Source: JBEVJK01 sp963791325
Lineage (GTDB): Bacteria > Pseudomonadota > Alphaproteobacteria > Rhizobiales > Rhizobiaceae
Assembly (NCBI GenBank): GCA_963791325.1
Contig: CAWBRU010000004.1
Location: forward strand, 124,001-188,000
Direction: 5' to 3'
Length of the DNA stretch: 64,000 nt
The position numbers and the translations under genes are program-made. The notes under the pieces are model-generated. The model did not search any database. It worked only from the letters and a program-made list of their open reading frames with translations, and was not told the origin of the DNA. Below are positions 25,154 through 33,769 of this stretch, piece after piece (positions within the stretch are counted from its first letter, which is position 1; every line of letters starts with the position of its first letter).

Positions 25154-27248
25154 TCATACCGTTGATGTCTTGCCGGCGACGGCGGCCTGGATGAGCCGGT
25201 CGGCCAAGATGGCGAGAAAGGCGATCGACAGGCCGGCGATCAGGCCCATGCCGGCATCGGCCTTGCCCAGCGCGACATAGACCTGCTGGCCGAGGTCGCG
25301 GGTGCCGACAAGGGCAGCAATCGCCAGCATGGACAAGGCTGCCATGATCGTCTGATTGAGGCCAAGCATCACGACCGGCAAGGCAAGCGGCAGCTTTGCC
25401 TGCAGCAGCGTCTGGGTGGGCGTCGCGCCCATCTGCTCGACCGCCTCGACGATATCGGCGCGCACATGCCTCAGCCCGTGCTCGACATAGCGGATGGGCG
25501 GCACGATGGCGTAGAGCATGATCGCGATCAGTGCCGTGAACTCGCCGACCTTGAAGAACATCAAGGCAGGGATCAGGAAAACGAATTGCGGCATCGTCTG
25601 CAGCGCATCGCAGACCGGTTTCAAAATCTGCGAAACGCGGTCGCTATGGGCTGCCCAAACCCCCAGCGCGCCGCCGAACAGCAGGCAGAGCAAGACTGCC
25701 AACGTGCAGAGATAGAGCGACTGGACCAGCGCCGGCCAAAGTCCGTTGACGAGGATCAGCAAGAAGCCTGCGAGCGCGAACAGGCCGAGCGGAAGCCCTG
25801 CCACCTGTCCGGCCAGCAGCGCGACTGCGAGAATGAAGACCGGCCAGGGCAGGCCGAGGAATCCGGTGTAGATGACGAGGCCGGCAGACAACGCGGCCAG
25901 GGCCGCCCTCCACCCGAAAGACCGCAGCAAAAGTGTGGCAGCGCCGCAGCACGAAGGCGACATAGGCCGCCAATGCCGGCGGCGACAATGAAAAGCCCCA
26001 AATCGCCGGCGTGGCGGCCCCCGAAATGCCGATCCTCAGCGGCAACAGCAAGCAGTAAAGAACTGCGTTGCGGATGCCGTCGAACACCGAGGCATGGTCG
26101 CGCACCAGCCCGAGCAGCCACTGGTTGACAGCGCCCATCTCCAGGCGCAGCCCGATATTCGGCAGCAGCGCGGCATTCGGTGCGACAGACCGGATGGCCC
26201 CGGCCAATGCAAGAGCCAAAAGCAAGGATGCCAAAAGTCGGCTGCTCGTCATCCACCGCATGGCGCGCGTCCCACCGGCTGTCGACGCCTTGGCGAAGCC
26301 GATCGTCATGCGGTCGATGAGGATGGCGAGCAGCGCAATGACCAGCCCGGAGAGGATGCTCTGGCCGAATTCGGCCTTGCGCATCGACGACAGCACCTCC
26401 CAGCCTATGTCCTCAAAGCCGCCGATGATGGCGGCGACGATGACCATGGACAGGGCCGCCATGGTGGTCTGATTGAAACCGACGAGGAGCTGCGGCAGCG
26501 CGGTGGGCACCTCGACCTGCCAGAACTGCTGTCTGCGCGTGCAACCGCTCATCAGACCGGCCTCGCGGACCGCGGCCGGCACGCGATCGAGTCCGAGCAT
26601 CGTGTTGCGGACCATTGGCGGTGTCGCGTAGATCGCGCTGGCGATCAGGCCGACCACCGGCCCGAAGCCGAACAAGAGCAGCAGTGGGATCAAATAGGCA
26701 AAGGCGGGCACCGTCTGCATCAGGTCGAGCCCGAAGAGCAGAGCCGGGCGAACGCGCGGCCGGGCACGGCCAAGCACGCCGAGAAAGAATCCGACCGTCA
26801 TCGATATCGGCACCGCCAGCAGCACCAGCGCCAGCGTATTCATGCTCTGCTGCCAATAGCCGGCGAGCAGGATATAGGCGAGCGCAACCACGGCAAATAT
26901 CGCCAGCCGCTCGCCGCTCGCCTTCAAGGCGAGAGCGGCGACCGCCAGCATCACCGCCGGCCAGGGCAGCCAGGCAAGCACCAGCCGCACATCTCTCATC
27001 GGCAGGTCGAGCAAAGCGGAAAGTGTCCGGAACCCCGGCTGCACGAGGCTGACGACAGCGTCGGTCACCGCGTTGACGTAGGCGGCCAGCGGCAGCGTCC
27101 ATTCCTTGGGGAAGCTGACCAGCCAGGGGAAATCCGATTTGAACGACAGGCAGAGTGCCGTCAGCACGGCCATGCCGCACCAGGGAAGGAGTGCCGCTTC
27201 CACCGGCGACCTCTGCGAGGATCCCGATGCCGCGACCGACACCGTCAT
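25154..27248 (-). pseudogene. Betaine/choline-type ABC permease with two fused permease domains, frameshifted at about 25917-25919
   Basis: Inner-membrane part of a ProU/OpuA-type importer. The first frame (from ATG 27248) holds a complete permease domain of about 345 residues, with GFNQTTMAALSMVIVAAIIGG, and the start of a second (from MRWMTSSRLLASL). Another frame from about 25918 to 25154 finishes the second domain (GLNQTIMAALSMLAIAALVGT). Removing one A from the AAA at 25917-25919 (T on the coding strand) joins them as AAVFGWRAAL and gives about 698 residues. Each domain has its own ATPase-contact loop, so one polypeptide replaces the usual homodimer. The ATG overlaps the ATPase stop by 4 bases. 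Substrate-binding protein and ATPase are directly upstream. Confidence 0.85.
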
Positions 27249-28307
27249 GGCCGGGTGCGCCGTGCCTGCTCACGCTCCACGACAGCGAGCACCGCGCTGG
27301 CGCTGAGCAGTGCCGGCGGGCTATTGCCTGCGCCCCGCACCGTAAAGGCCGTCACCCCGGACGCCAAATGCGGGATCAACGCCTCAAGGCTGGCATCGGC
27401 GGCGATATCCTGCTCCGGCAGCGCCGCTCCATTGGCGGCAGTGGCGATGTCGCCGGCGGTGATGACGCGCAGCAGCGGCATGTCTTCGGTGAATTGCGCG
27501 ACATAGTCATCGGCCGGATTGAGGACGATGTCGGCCGGCCTGCCGATCTGGACGAGCTTGCCGGCCCGCATGATGGCGAGCCGATCGGCCAGGCGGAAAG
27601 CCTCGGCGATGTCATGGGTGATGAATATGATCGTCTTCTTCAACATGCGCTGCAGGCGCAGAAACTCGTCCTGCATCTGCCGCCGGATCAATGGATCAAG
27701 CGCCGAGAAGGGCTCGTCGAGAAACCAGAGTTCCGGCCCGACGGCCAGCGAGCGGGCAATGCCGACCCGCTGCTGCTGGCCACCGGAGAGCTCGATGAGG
27801 GAAGGATGCCTCGCGACCCTCGAGCCCGACCAGCGCGATCATTTCCCGGGCGCGGACGTCGCGTTCCTTCGCCGGCCGGCCCTGGATCTTTAAGGGGAAG
27901 GCGACATTGTCGAGCACGCTCAGATGAGGCAGCAGGCCGAAGCTCTGGAACACCATCCCCATGGCGTGGCGGCGCAGTTCGATGAGCGCCTTGCCGCTGG
28001 CCTGGAGAAGGTTCTGCCCATCGAGCAAGACTTCGCCGGCGCTTGGTTCGATGAGCCGCGACAGGCAGCGCACCAGTGTCGATTTGCCTGAGCCGGAGAG
28101 ACCCATGATGACGAAGATCTCGCCGGCCGCGACCTGGAAGCTGGCATCGACCACGGCCGGCAGATGCCCCTCCGATCGCAGGCGTTCGGCGAGCGCATCC
28201 GGATCGATCACGTAGCCGCGCGAATCGAAATAGAAGGCCGGCCGGCTGCCGTAGACCTTCCAGAGATTGCGGCAGGCAAGTTTCACGGGCTGCGCGGCTG
28301 CGTACAT
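27245..28307 (-). pseudogene. Betaine/choline-type ABC ATPase (ProV family), frameshifted at about 27790-27805
   Basis: ATPase of the quaternary-amine-type importer, about 353 residues if repaired. The first frame has the ProV-type N-terminal extension, Walker A GLSGSGKST at residues 69-77 and the Q-loop MVFQSFGLLPH, and fails near 27800. In the next frame the signature LSGGQQQRVGIARSLAVG, Walker B LWFLDEP and the H-loop IIFITHDIAEAF follow, then a CBS-like C-terminal region ending at 27245. A net +1 base separates the frames, close to a short C-run on the coding strand. Without repair the product would lose its signature motif and be dead. It overlaps the permease start by 4 bases and lies downstream of the binding protein. 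Confidence 0.85.
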
Positions 28308-28401
28308 CGTCAGCGGCCGCCGGCGCTATGCGTGCCCGGCTCCTTGCCTGCGGGAGACGGGCAGCCATTGCCGCCGGCATTTGCCCAGCACATCGACCCG
28401 G

Positions 28402-29340
28402 CTATCCCTTGGCGGCGTCGATCCAAGGCTTCCAGACCGCCTCGTTGTTGTCGATCCAGGCCTTGACCACCGCATCGAGATCCTCGCCCTTCTTGTCGAC
28501 GGCGAGCATCATCTTCTGCTGCTCTGTCGCGTCCACCTTGAACGCCTTCAGGAAGGCGTAGGCCGCCGGCCATTTGGCGCCGAAGCCGGACCAGACGATC
28601 TTGTCGACATCGGGCGGGGTGATGCAGTGATCGTTGGTCTGTTGCTTGCAGGGCGGCATGGCGATCCAGCCGACGTCATTCTCGGCCAGCGCAAAATGCG
28701 GACCCCAGAACATCATGACCAGAGGCGTCTTGGCGGCCTCCGAGGCTTCAAGCTCCGCAACCAGGGCGCCCTCGGAACCGGCGGGAACGGCCGTATACTG
28801 CATGTCGTTGTCGGCGAGGATGGTCGCGGCGCGCGAGCCCCAATCGGCCGGATAGTCGAGGAAGCGGCCATTGGGTGTGGTTTCCGGCGTCGCCAGCGCC
28901 TGGATGCACTCCGGCTTGTTGAGCGCGTTCCAATCGGGCAGGCCAGGGCAGACCTGCTCCATGAACTTGGGATAGATCCAGCCTTCCTGCGTTTTCAGAT
29001 CGAGCTTGCCGATATCCTCGATCTGCTTGGCTGCGAGCACTTTCGGATAGATGTCGCCGACATTGTTCAGCCAGATCTCGACCGAGGCGCTGAGCGAGCC
29101 GTCGGCCAACCCCGAGAACTGCGGGAAATTGCCGGCGGTCACGTATTCGACCTTGTAGCCGAGCTTCTCCAGAAGCTGTCCGGCCATATGGGTGGAAATG
29201 TGGGAGCCCGTCCATTCGAGCATCGCGAGTTTGATCGGCTCGTCCTTTGCACCGAGCTCGGCGCTCTGACCGGCGGTCGTTGCGGCGAGGATGAGCGCGA
29301 GGCCGAGACCGGCCCTTTGCAACGCATTTCCTGTATTCAT
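28402..29340 (-). CDS. Betaine/choline-type ABC substrate-binding protein (OpuAC family)
   Basis: Periplasmic binding protein of 312 residues: signal peptide at residues 1-26 (cleavage near GQSA-EL), then the OpuAC/ProX fold with LAMLEWTGSHISTHMAG, VEIWLNNVGDIY, EGWIYPKFMEQ and FWGPHFALAENDVGWIA. The several tryptophans are placed as in the aromatic boxes that hold quaternary ammonium groups in this family. ATG 29340 follows a strong AAGGGGAAAC site. It is the first of three transporter genes, with ATPase and permease downstream, and it lies 82 bases after an SDR in the same long minus-strand array as the acetone-carboxylase-like genes. Confidence 0.9.
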   Translation of the reverse strand: MNTGNALQRAGLGLALILAATTAGQSAELGAKDEPIKLAMLEWTGSHISTHMAGQLLEKLGYKVEYVTAGNFPQFSGLADGSLSASVEIWLNNVGDIYPKVLAAKQIEDIGKLDLKTQEGWIYPKFMEQVCPGLPDWNALNKPECIQALATPETTPNGRFLDYPADWGSRAATILADNDMQYTAVPAGSEGALVAELEASEAAKTPLVMMFWGPHFALAENDVGWIAMPPCKQQTNDHCITPPDVDKIVWSGFGAKWPAAYAFLKAFKVDATEQQKMMLAVDKKGEDLDAVVKAWIDNNEAVWKPWIDAAKG

Positions 29341-29422
29341 TTTTGTTTCCCCTTTTTCGGATTGCTTGTTCTTGCCCTGATCCGCCTCCTCCCGTGAAGG
29401 CCGGAGCCATCCGAGCTTCACG

Positions 29423-30250
29423 CTACCACAGAGCGCCACCTGTGATCTGGATATTCTCCATAGTGATCCCCTTGGCGAGGTCCGAGCAAAGGAACACCGC
29501 GAGCGCGGCGATTTCCTCCGGCTGCATCATCCTTCCCTGAGGATTGCCTCTTCGAAATTCGTCGATCACGTCCTCGGCGGCGCGGCCCTTACCCTCGCGC
29601 GCGACGACCTGCGCCACGTTCCGGCGCATCAGCTCGGTCTCCACCCAGGTCGGGCTGATCATCACGCAGGTGACGCCGTGCGGGGCGCCCTCCAGCGCGA
29701 CGCAGCGCGTCAGCCCAAGCAGCCCGGCCTTCGAGGCGCAATAGGCAGGGTTATCCTTCCAGCCGACGGAAGCAGCCGTAGAGCCGATGTTGATGATACG
29801 GCCCCAGCCGCGCCCGATCATGGCGGGCAGCACCGCGCGCGTGGCGCGGAACGCGCCCGTGAGATTGGTGTCGACGATCTTGTTCCAGAGCTCGTCGGAA
29901 TGGCCACAGACCGGTTGTTCGGCGGTTGTACCGGCGGCGTTTACGAGAATGTCGGCCGGGCCGATCGCCGCTTGGGCCTCGGCCACGAAACGATCGGTGA
30001 GGGCGCTGTCGCGCACATCGAGATGCGCGGCATGAACCCTGGTGCCGTTCTTCGCGAGCGCCGAGCGGACGTGCGCGATCTCGTCTGCGCCGGGATAATA
30101 GGCGGCATCCGCTCCGCCGGTCCGTGGCGGCGCCACGTAGGAGCCGACGGCGACATTGGCGCCGGCCTGTGCAAGCGCGGTTGCTATGGCAAAGCCCATG
30201 CCTGAGAACCCGCCGGTGACAATGGCGCCGCGCCCTGTGAGGTTTGTCAT
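29423..30250 (-). CDS. Short-chain dehydrogenase/reductase in the ketone-carboxylase array (SDR 2)
   Basis: Intact classical SDR of 275 residues: the NAD(P) loop TGGFSGMGFAIATAL at about residues 12-26, NAAGTTAE in place of NNAG, IINIGSTAAS (catalytic Ser), and the YxxxK site in AYCASKAGLLG. It has an unusual insertion after the first strands (PPRTGGADAAYYPGADE). It starts 18 bases after the end of the other SDR and is followed by the betaine-type importer. A role as secondary-alcohol dehydrogenase or ketone reductase for the substrate of the carboxylase is inferred from position. Confidence 0.9.
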   Translation of the reverse strand: MTNLTGRGAIVTGGFSGMGFAIATALAQAGANVAVGSYVAPPRTGGADAAYYPGADEIAHVRSALAKNGTRVHAAHLDVRDSALTDRFVAEAQAAIGPADILVNAAGTTAEQPVCGHSDELWNKIVDTNLTGAFRATRAVLPAMIGRGWGRIINIGSTAASVGWKDNPAYCASKAGLLGLTRCVALEGAPHGVTCVMISPTWVETELMRRNVAQVVAREGKGRAAEDVIDEFRRGNPQGRMMQPEEIAALAVFLCSDLAKGITMENIQITGGALW

Positions 30251-30268
30251 GACAGCGGCTCTTTGCTT

Positions 30269-31049
30269 TCAGACCGCAAGGTAGCCTCCGTCGACAACCA
30301 TTTCGGAACCGGTGATGAATTTGGATTCGTCCGAGGCGAGATAGAGAACCATGTAGGCGATGTCGCTCGGCTCGCCGAGGAAGCCGATCGGATGGCGCGA
30401 CTGCGCCTTGGCCTTTTCCTGATCGAGCGTGCCCAGGTCGCGCAGGTAGTTTTCGGTCTGCGGGGTCCAGATATAGCCGGGATGGATGGAGTTGCAGCGG
30501 ATCCCGTAGCGCTGTTCGCGCGCAATGCACCGCGACCGCCTTGGTCAAGGTACGCACCCCACCCTTGGAAGCGCAGTACGCGGCAAGGTCCGCCTCGCCG
30601 ATGATGCCGTCGATGGAGGAAAGGTTGATAATCGATCCGCCGCGGGATTTCTTCATCAGCCTGATGCCTTCCTGACAGCCGAAGAAGACCCCGTCGAGAT
30701 TGATCGCCATGGTCCGCCGCCATTCGGCGAGCGAGGTGTCCTCGACGTTCTTGGCGATGGCGATGCCGGCATTGTTGACCAGCACATCGAGTCGCCCGAA
30801 GCGTTGCTCGACGGCGGTCATGACGGCGGGCCAGTCCTCAGGTTTCGAGACGTCGTGACGAAGCGCCAATGCCTCGCCGCCCGCCTTGGAGATCTCCGAC
30901 GCCGTGTCGCCGGCCAAGCTTTCATCGATGTCGGTGACGACCAGCCTGGCGCCTTCCGATGCAAGCAGCAGCGACGACGCCCGCCCGAGGCCGAGTCCGG
31001 CCCCCGTAACGAGCGCTGTCTTGCCTTCGACGCGGCCCATCGCCGGCAT
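30269..31049 (-). pseudogene. Short-chain dehydrogenase (SDR 1) of the ketone-carboxylase array, frameshifted at about 30517-30523
   Basis: Classical SDR, about 260 residues when repaired. The first frame from ATG 31049 has TGAGLGLGRASS, NNAGIAIAKN, INLSSIDGIIGE and the active-site AAYCASKGG. After KAVAVHCAR the correct continuation (EQRYGIRCNSIHPGYIW ... MVVDGGYLAV) is in another frame and ends at TGA 30269. Two bases appear to be missing from the CGCGCGC tract at 30517-30523. The start overlaps the stop of the acetone-carboxylase gamma-like gene by one base, so the genes are one transcript. Likely a dehydrogenase acting next to the carboxylase. Confidence 0.82.
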
Positions 31050-31556
31050 CAGCCTCCCTTGCTTGCCGGCTCCAGCGGTTTGCCCAGCCAGTCACGGTAG
31101 AAACCTTCGAGGTCTGGCTCGAAATCGTGCACGATCGGATACCCGGGGGCTGCCGCCTCGACCTCGTGAAGGGTGCCGCATTTCGGGCAGATGAACTCGC
31201 GGATTTCCATCCATTGCGGGTCCGGCAGGTCGCTGTTGGGATATATTTCGCGCAGCAGCTCCTCGGTATTGCGCACGATGATGGAGGCCTTGAGCTTCCA
31301 GTTGTCGCGATAGTGGCCGAACGAATGGCCACATTCGCATTTCGTGACGCGCTCATCGCCGCTCTGGCAGATGAAGAGATGATCGCCGACCGGCAGGAGG
31401 ATGGGATCCGTCCAACCGACGCGCTCCTGCAGTACGGCCACATATTTGAAAAAGCGGTCGTCGTCCTTGTAGGCGCTCATCATGCGGCGCGTCTGCGGCC
31501 AGGGGAGCACCCCGCCAACCAGATCGGCAGATGACTTCCTTGCTGTACGAGCTCAT
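31049..31556 (-). pseudogene. acxC: Acetone carboxylase gamma subunit-like protein, frameshifted near 31528-31532
   Basis: Small zinc-binding subunit of an acetone-carboxylase-type enzyme, about 169 residues. Recognisable: LPWPQTRRMMSAYKDDDRFFKYVAVLQERV, the CECGHSFGHYRDNW and FICPKCGTLHEVE cysteine pairs (probable Zn site) and the C-terminal FEPDLEGFYRDWLG. The family N-terminus (MSSYSKEVI) begins at ATG 31556, three bases after the alpha-subunit stop, but it lies in another frame. Removing one base near 31529 restores VIADLVGGVLPWP. If read only from the internal ATG 31483 the protein would lack about 24 residues, so a sequencing indel is likely. An SDR follows with a one-base overlap. Confidence 0.83.
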
Positions 31557-31559
31557 GGT

Positions 31560-33755
31560 CTACTTCACCCCGAATACCGATTTGGCGTCGACGTCCCAGA
31601 AGGCCGAAAAGTCGGTGGTGAAACGCGACGAGAGCTTGATCGCACTGGCATACATCTTCTTCACCTCTGGCGCGAAATCGGCCGCCGCGACCCGCTCGCG
31701 CTCCTTGGCCACCCACTCCGAAACCGGTTTCGCGCGGCTCAGCCGCGTGTCGCGCATGGCAGCACGTCGGCGCTTGGTGGCCTCCGGATTGGCGACGGGG
31801 AAGCCCTCCGCGTCCTCGTCGAGCACGATGCCGAAAATGCCTTCGGCGGCCTCCTTGGTGAGGAAGCCGTTCTCGACATCCCAAGCGGTCTTGACCGGGT
31901 CCCGCTCCAGCACGTCGCCGTAGCCGCCGCCGCCATTGTAGGAATGGGTGAAGACGTCGCCTGTCTTGTGCGGCGCGGTGATGTATGGCCCTTCGAGTGT
32001 CACGTGTTCGCCTTCCAGCCGGACCTCGAGCTCCGAGCGATGGGGATTGGTGCCGGTGTGATGAGCCAGCGGCTCGCCCTTTTCGGCAAGATCGAAGATG
32101 TTGGAATTGCGCACCGCGCGGTGCTTCTGGCAGGTCGGCGCCGGATAGCCGCCGCAAAGACCGCCATTGTCGAAGACGCGCGACGAGTGCTCGGACGTCA
32201 CCAGTCTCAGATGGTCGGTCTTGCTGACCAGCCAGGTCGACATGAAGGCACAGCCGCCGCGATATTTGCCGGCACCGCCGGAATTGGCGACGATGGAGCG
32301 GCCGATATAGAGCATCGGCATGTTCTGCTCCCAGATCTCGATATTGCCCATGTCGGATTCCGGGTTCCAGCCGACATAGGCGGTGTCGAGGCCGTCCTTG
32401 ATGGCGAGCGCGCCAGAACCTGCTGCCGCGCATTCGAAATGCGCCATGCCGAACAGCGTGCCGTACTGGCTCTGGCCGCCCATCTCGATCATCGGGCTGT
32501 TGACCTGGCCGACGAAGGCTTCTTCGACGAAGCCACGGGCAATGAAGGAGCGCGACAGCAGCCGCTGGAAGACACCGTAGGCCGGCAGCAGCAGCGCCCA
32601 GGAGGTGGCGGTCGCGACCATCTCGCTGTCGGGATTGGTCCAGGTGCCGGGCGGCAGCTTGAGTTCGGTCGCCATCCAGGCGCCGTCATTCACCAAACCC
32701 TCGAAGTTCATGTGCTGGGTCAGCGTGACGAACATTCCGCCGTCCATGCCGGCCGGCGTACAGTTCATCGAATGGTACCCCCAGGGCTGCGTGCCCTCGA
32801 AGTCCATGATGATTTTGCCCTCGCTGGTGATCTCCATCTCGATCGGCATATTGTAGAGCCAGTCGGGATCACCGAGCGGCTGGTAGCCCGGCTTGCCGGC
32901 GGTGACGTGGCCATAGAAGGTGTGACCGCGGTAAATCCCGGGCACAGTGAGCTGGCGGGTGCGCGCGAGCTGGGCGCGGCGGCCTTCCTCGATGAACTCC
33001 TTCGTCACCTGCATCCAGTAGTCGAGGCCGATCTCGTCGATCAGCGCTTTGACACTCTCGCGCATGTCGATGCACGAGGCGACCTTGGCCTTCTCGTCCA
33101 GGACCCAGTAGATCGGCATGCGCAGATTGCGCTCACAGCGAATCACGTAGTCGCGCCTGAGCTCGTCGTTCTCGCCGACCTTTTCGGCGCAGACGAACAG
33201 CCCTTCGGTGAAGCGCTCCTGAGCCAGCGCCACGTCGCCGCCGGGGGTGATGCCGCCGGCCTCGAGCTCGTGACAGACGGCGCCCGCCCAGCCGACCAGT
33301 TTGCCGGAATGGAAGATCGGCACCACGTCCATCACGTCCGGCACCTGCACGGTGCCGATGAAGGCGTCGTTGTTGGCGAAGATGTCGCCGTCGCGGATGC
33401 GCGGATTCTCTTCGTAGCCGTTGCGGATCATCCATTTGATGAAGCGGCTCATGGTGTGCACATGCACCATGATGCCGTTGGAAAGAGCGATCGCATCGCC
33501 TTCCGGCGTGTAGATGGCGACGACCATTTCGCCTACCTCGCGCACGCCGGGCGACGCGGAGATGCGGCGGGCCATTTCTCTGGCCGAAACGCAATAGGCC
33601 CGCAGCTTGGTGTGCAGGGTCTCGAATTTCAGCGGGTCTTGGTTGCGCAGCGCGAGTTCGGTGATGCCGTCGTAGCAGCCGGTTTCATCCATCAGCCTTT
33701 CGGATTCGATCAGCCGCTCGCGGATACGGAGGGCGGAAGCGGGTTTGTCCAGCAT
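31560..33755 (-). CDS. acxB: Acetone carboxylase alpha subunit-like protein (hydantoinase B family)
   Basis: Large subunit of a ketone carboxylase (731 residues from ATG 33755). Family features: GDAIALSNGIMVHVHTMSRF, the metal-site region DIFANNDAFIGTVQVPDVMD with CHELEAGG just after, IIMDFEGTQPWGYHSMNCTP, SGGAGKYRGGCAF and a GGGGYGDVLERDP C-terminal segment. In the characterised enzyme this subunit holds the Mn site where the ketone enolate is carboxylated. ATG 33755 is chosen because AAGGG stands 8 bases upstream and 14 bases separate it from the beta-subunit stop; earlier starts would overlap that gene. Close relatives include acetophenone and N-methylhydantoin enzymes, so the substrate is not fixed. 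Confidence 0.9.
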   Translation of the reverse strand: MLDKPASALRIRERLIESERLMDETGCYDGITELALRNQDPLKFETLHTKLRAYCVSAREMARRISASPGVREVGEMVVAIYTPEGDAIALSNGIMVHVHTMSRFIKWMIRNGYEENPRIRDGDIFANNDAFIGTVQVPDVMDVVPIFHSGKLVGWAGAVCHELEAGGITPGGDVALAQERFTEGLFVCAEKVGENDELRRDYVIRCERNLRMPIYWVLDEKAKVASCIDMRESVKALIDEIGLDYWMQVTKEFIEEGRRAQLARTRQLTVPGIYRGHTFYGHVTAGKPGYQPLGDPDWLYNMPIEMEITSEGKIIMDFEGTQPWGYHSMNCTPAGMDGGMFVTLTQHMNFEGLVNDGAWMATELKLPPGTWTNPDSEMVATATSWALLLPAYGVFQRLLSRSFIARGFVEEAFVGQVNSPMIEMGGQSQYGTLFGMAHFECAAAGSGALAIKDGLDTAYVGWNPESDMGNIEIWEQNMPMLYIGRSIVANSGGAGKYRGGCAFMSTWLVSKTDHLRLVTSEHSSRVFDNGGLCGGYPAPTCQKHRAVRNSNIFDLAEKGEPLAHHTGTNPHRSELEVRLEGEHVTLEGPYITAPHKTGDVFTHSYNGGGGYGDVLERDPVKTAWDVENGFLTKEAAEGIFGIVLDEDAEGFPVANPEATKRRRAAMRDTRLSRAKPVSEWVAKERERVAAADFAPEVKKMYASAIKLSSRFTTDFSAFWDVDAKSVFGVK

Positions 33756-33769
33756 GGCGTTCGCCCTTC

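Noticed and set aside
30247..30723. Minus-strand frame ending with ATGA overlap at the second SDR
   Set aside because: It looks like a coupled gene end, but its product is not SDR-like. The true C-terminus of SDR 1 lies in another frame and stops at 30269.
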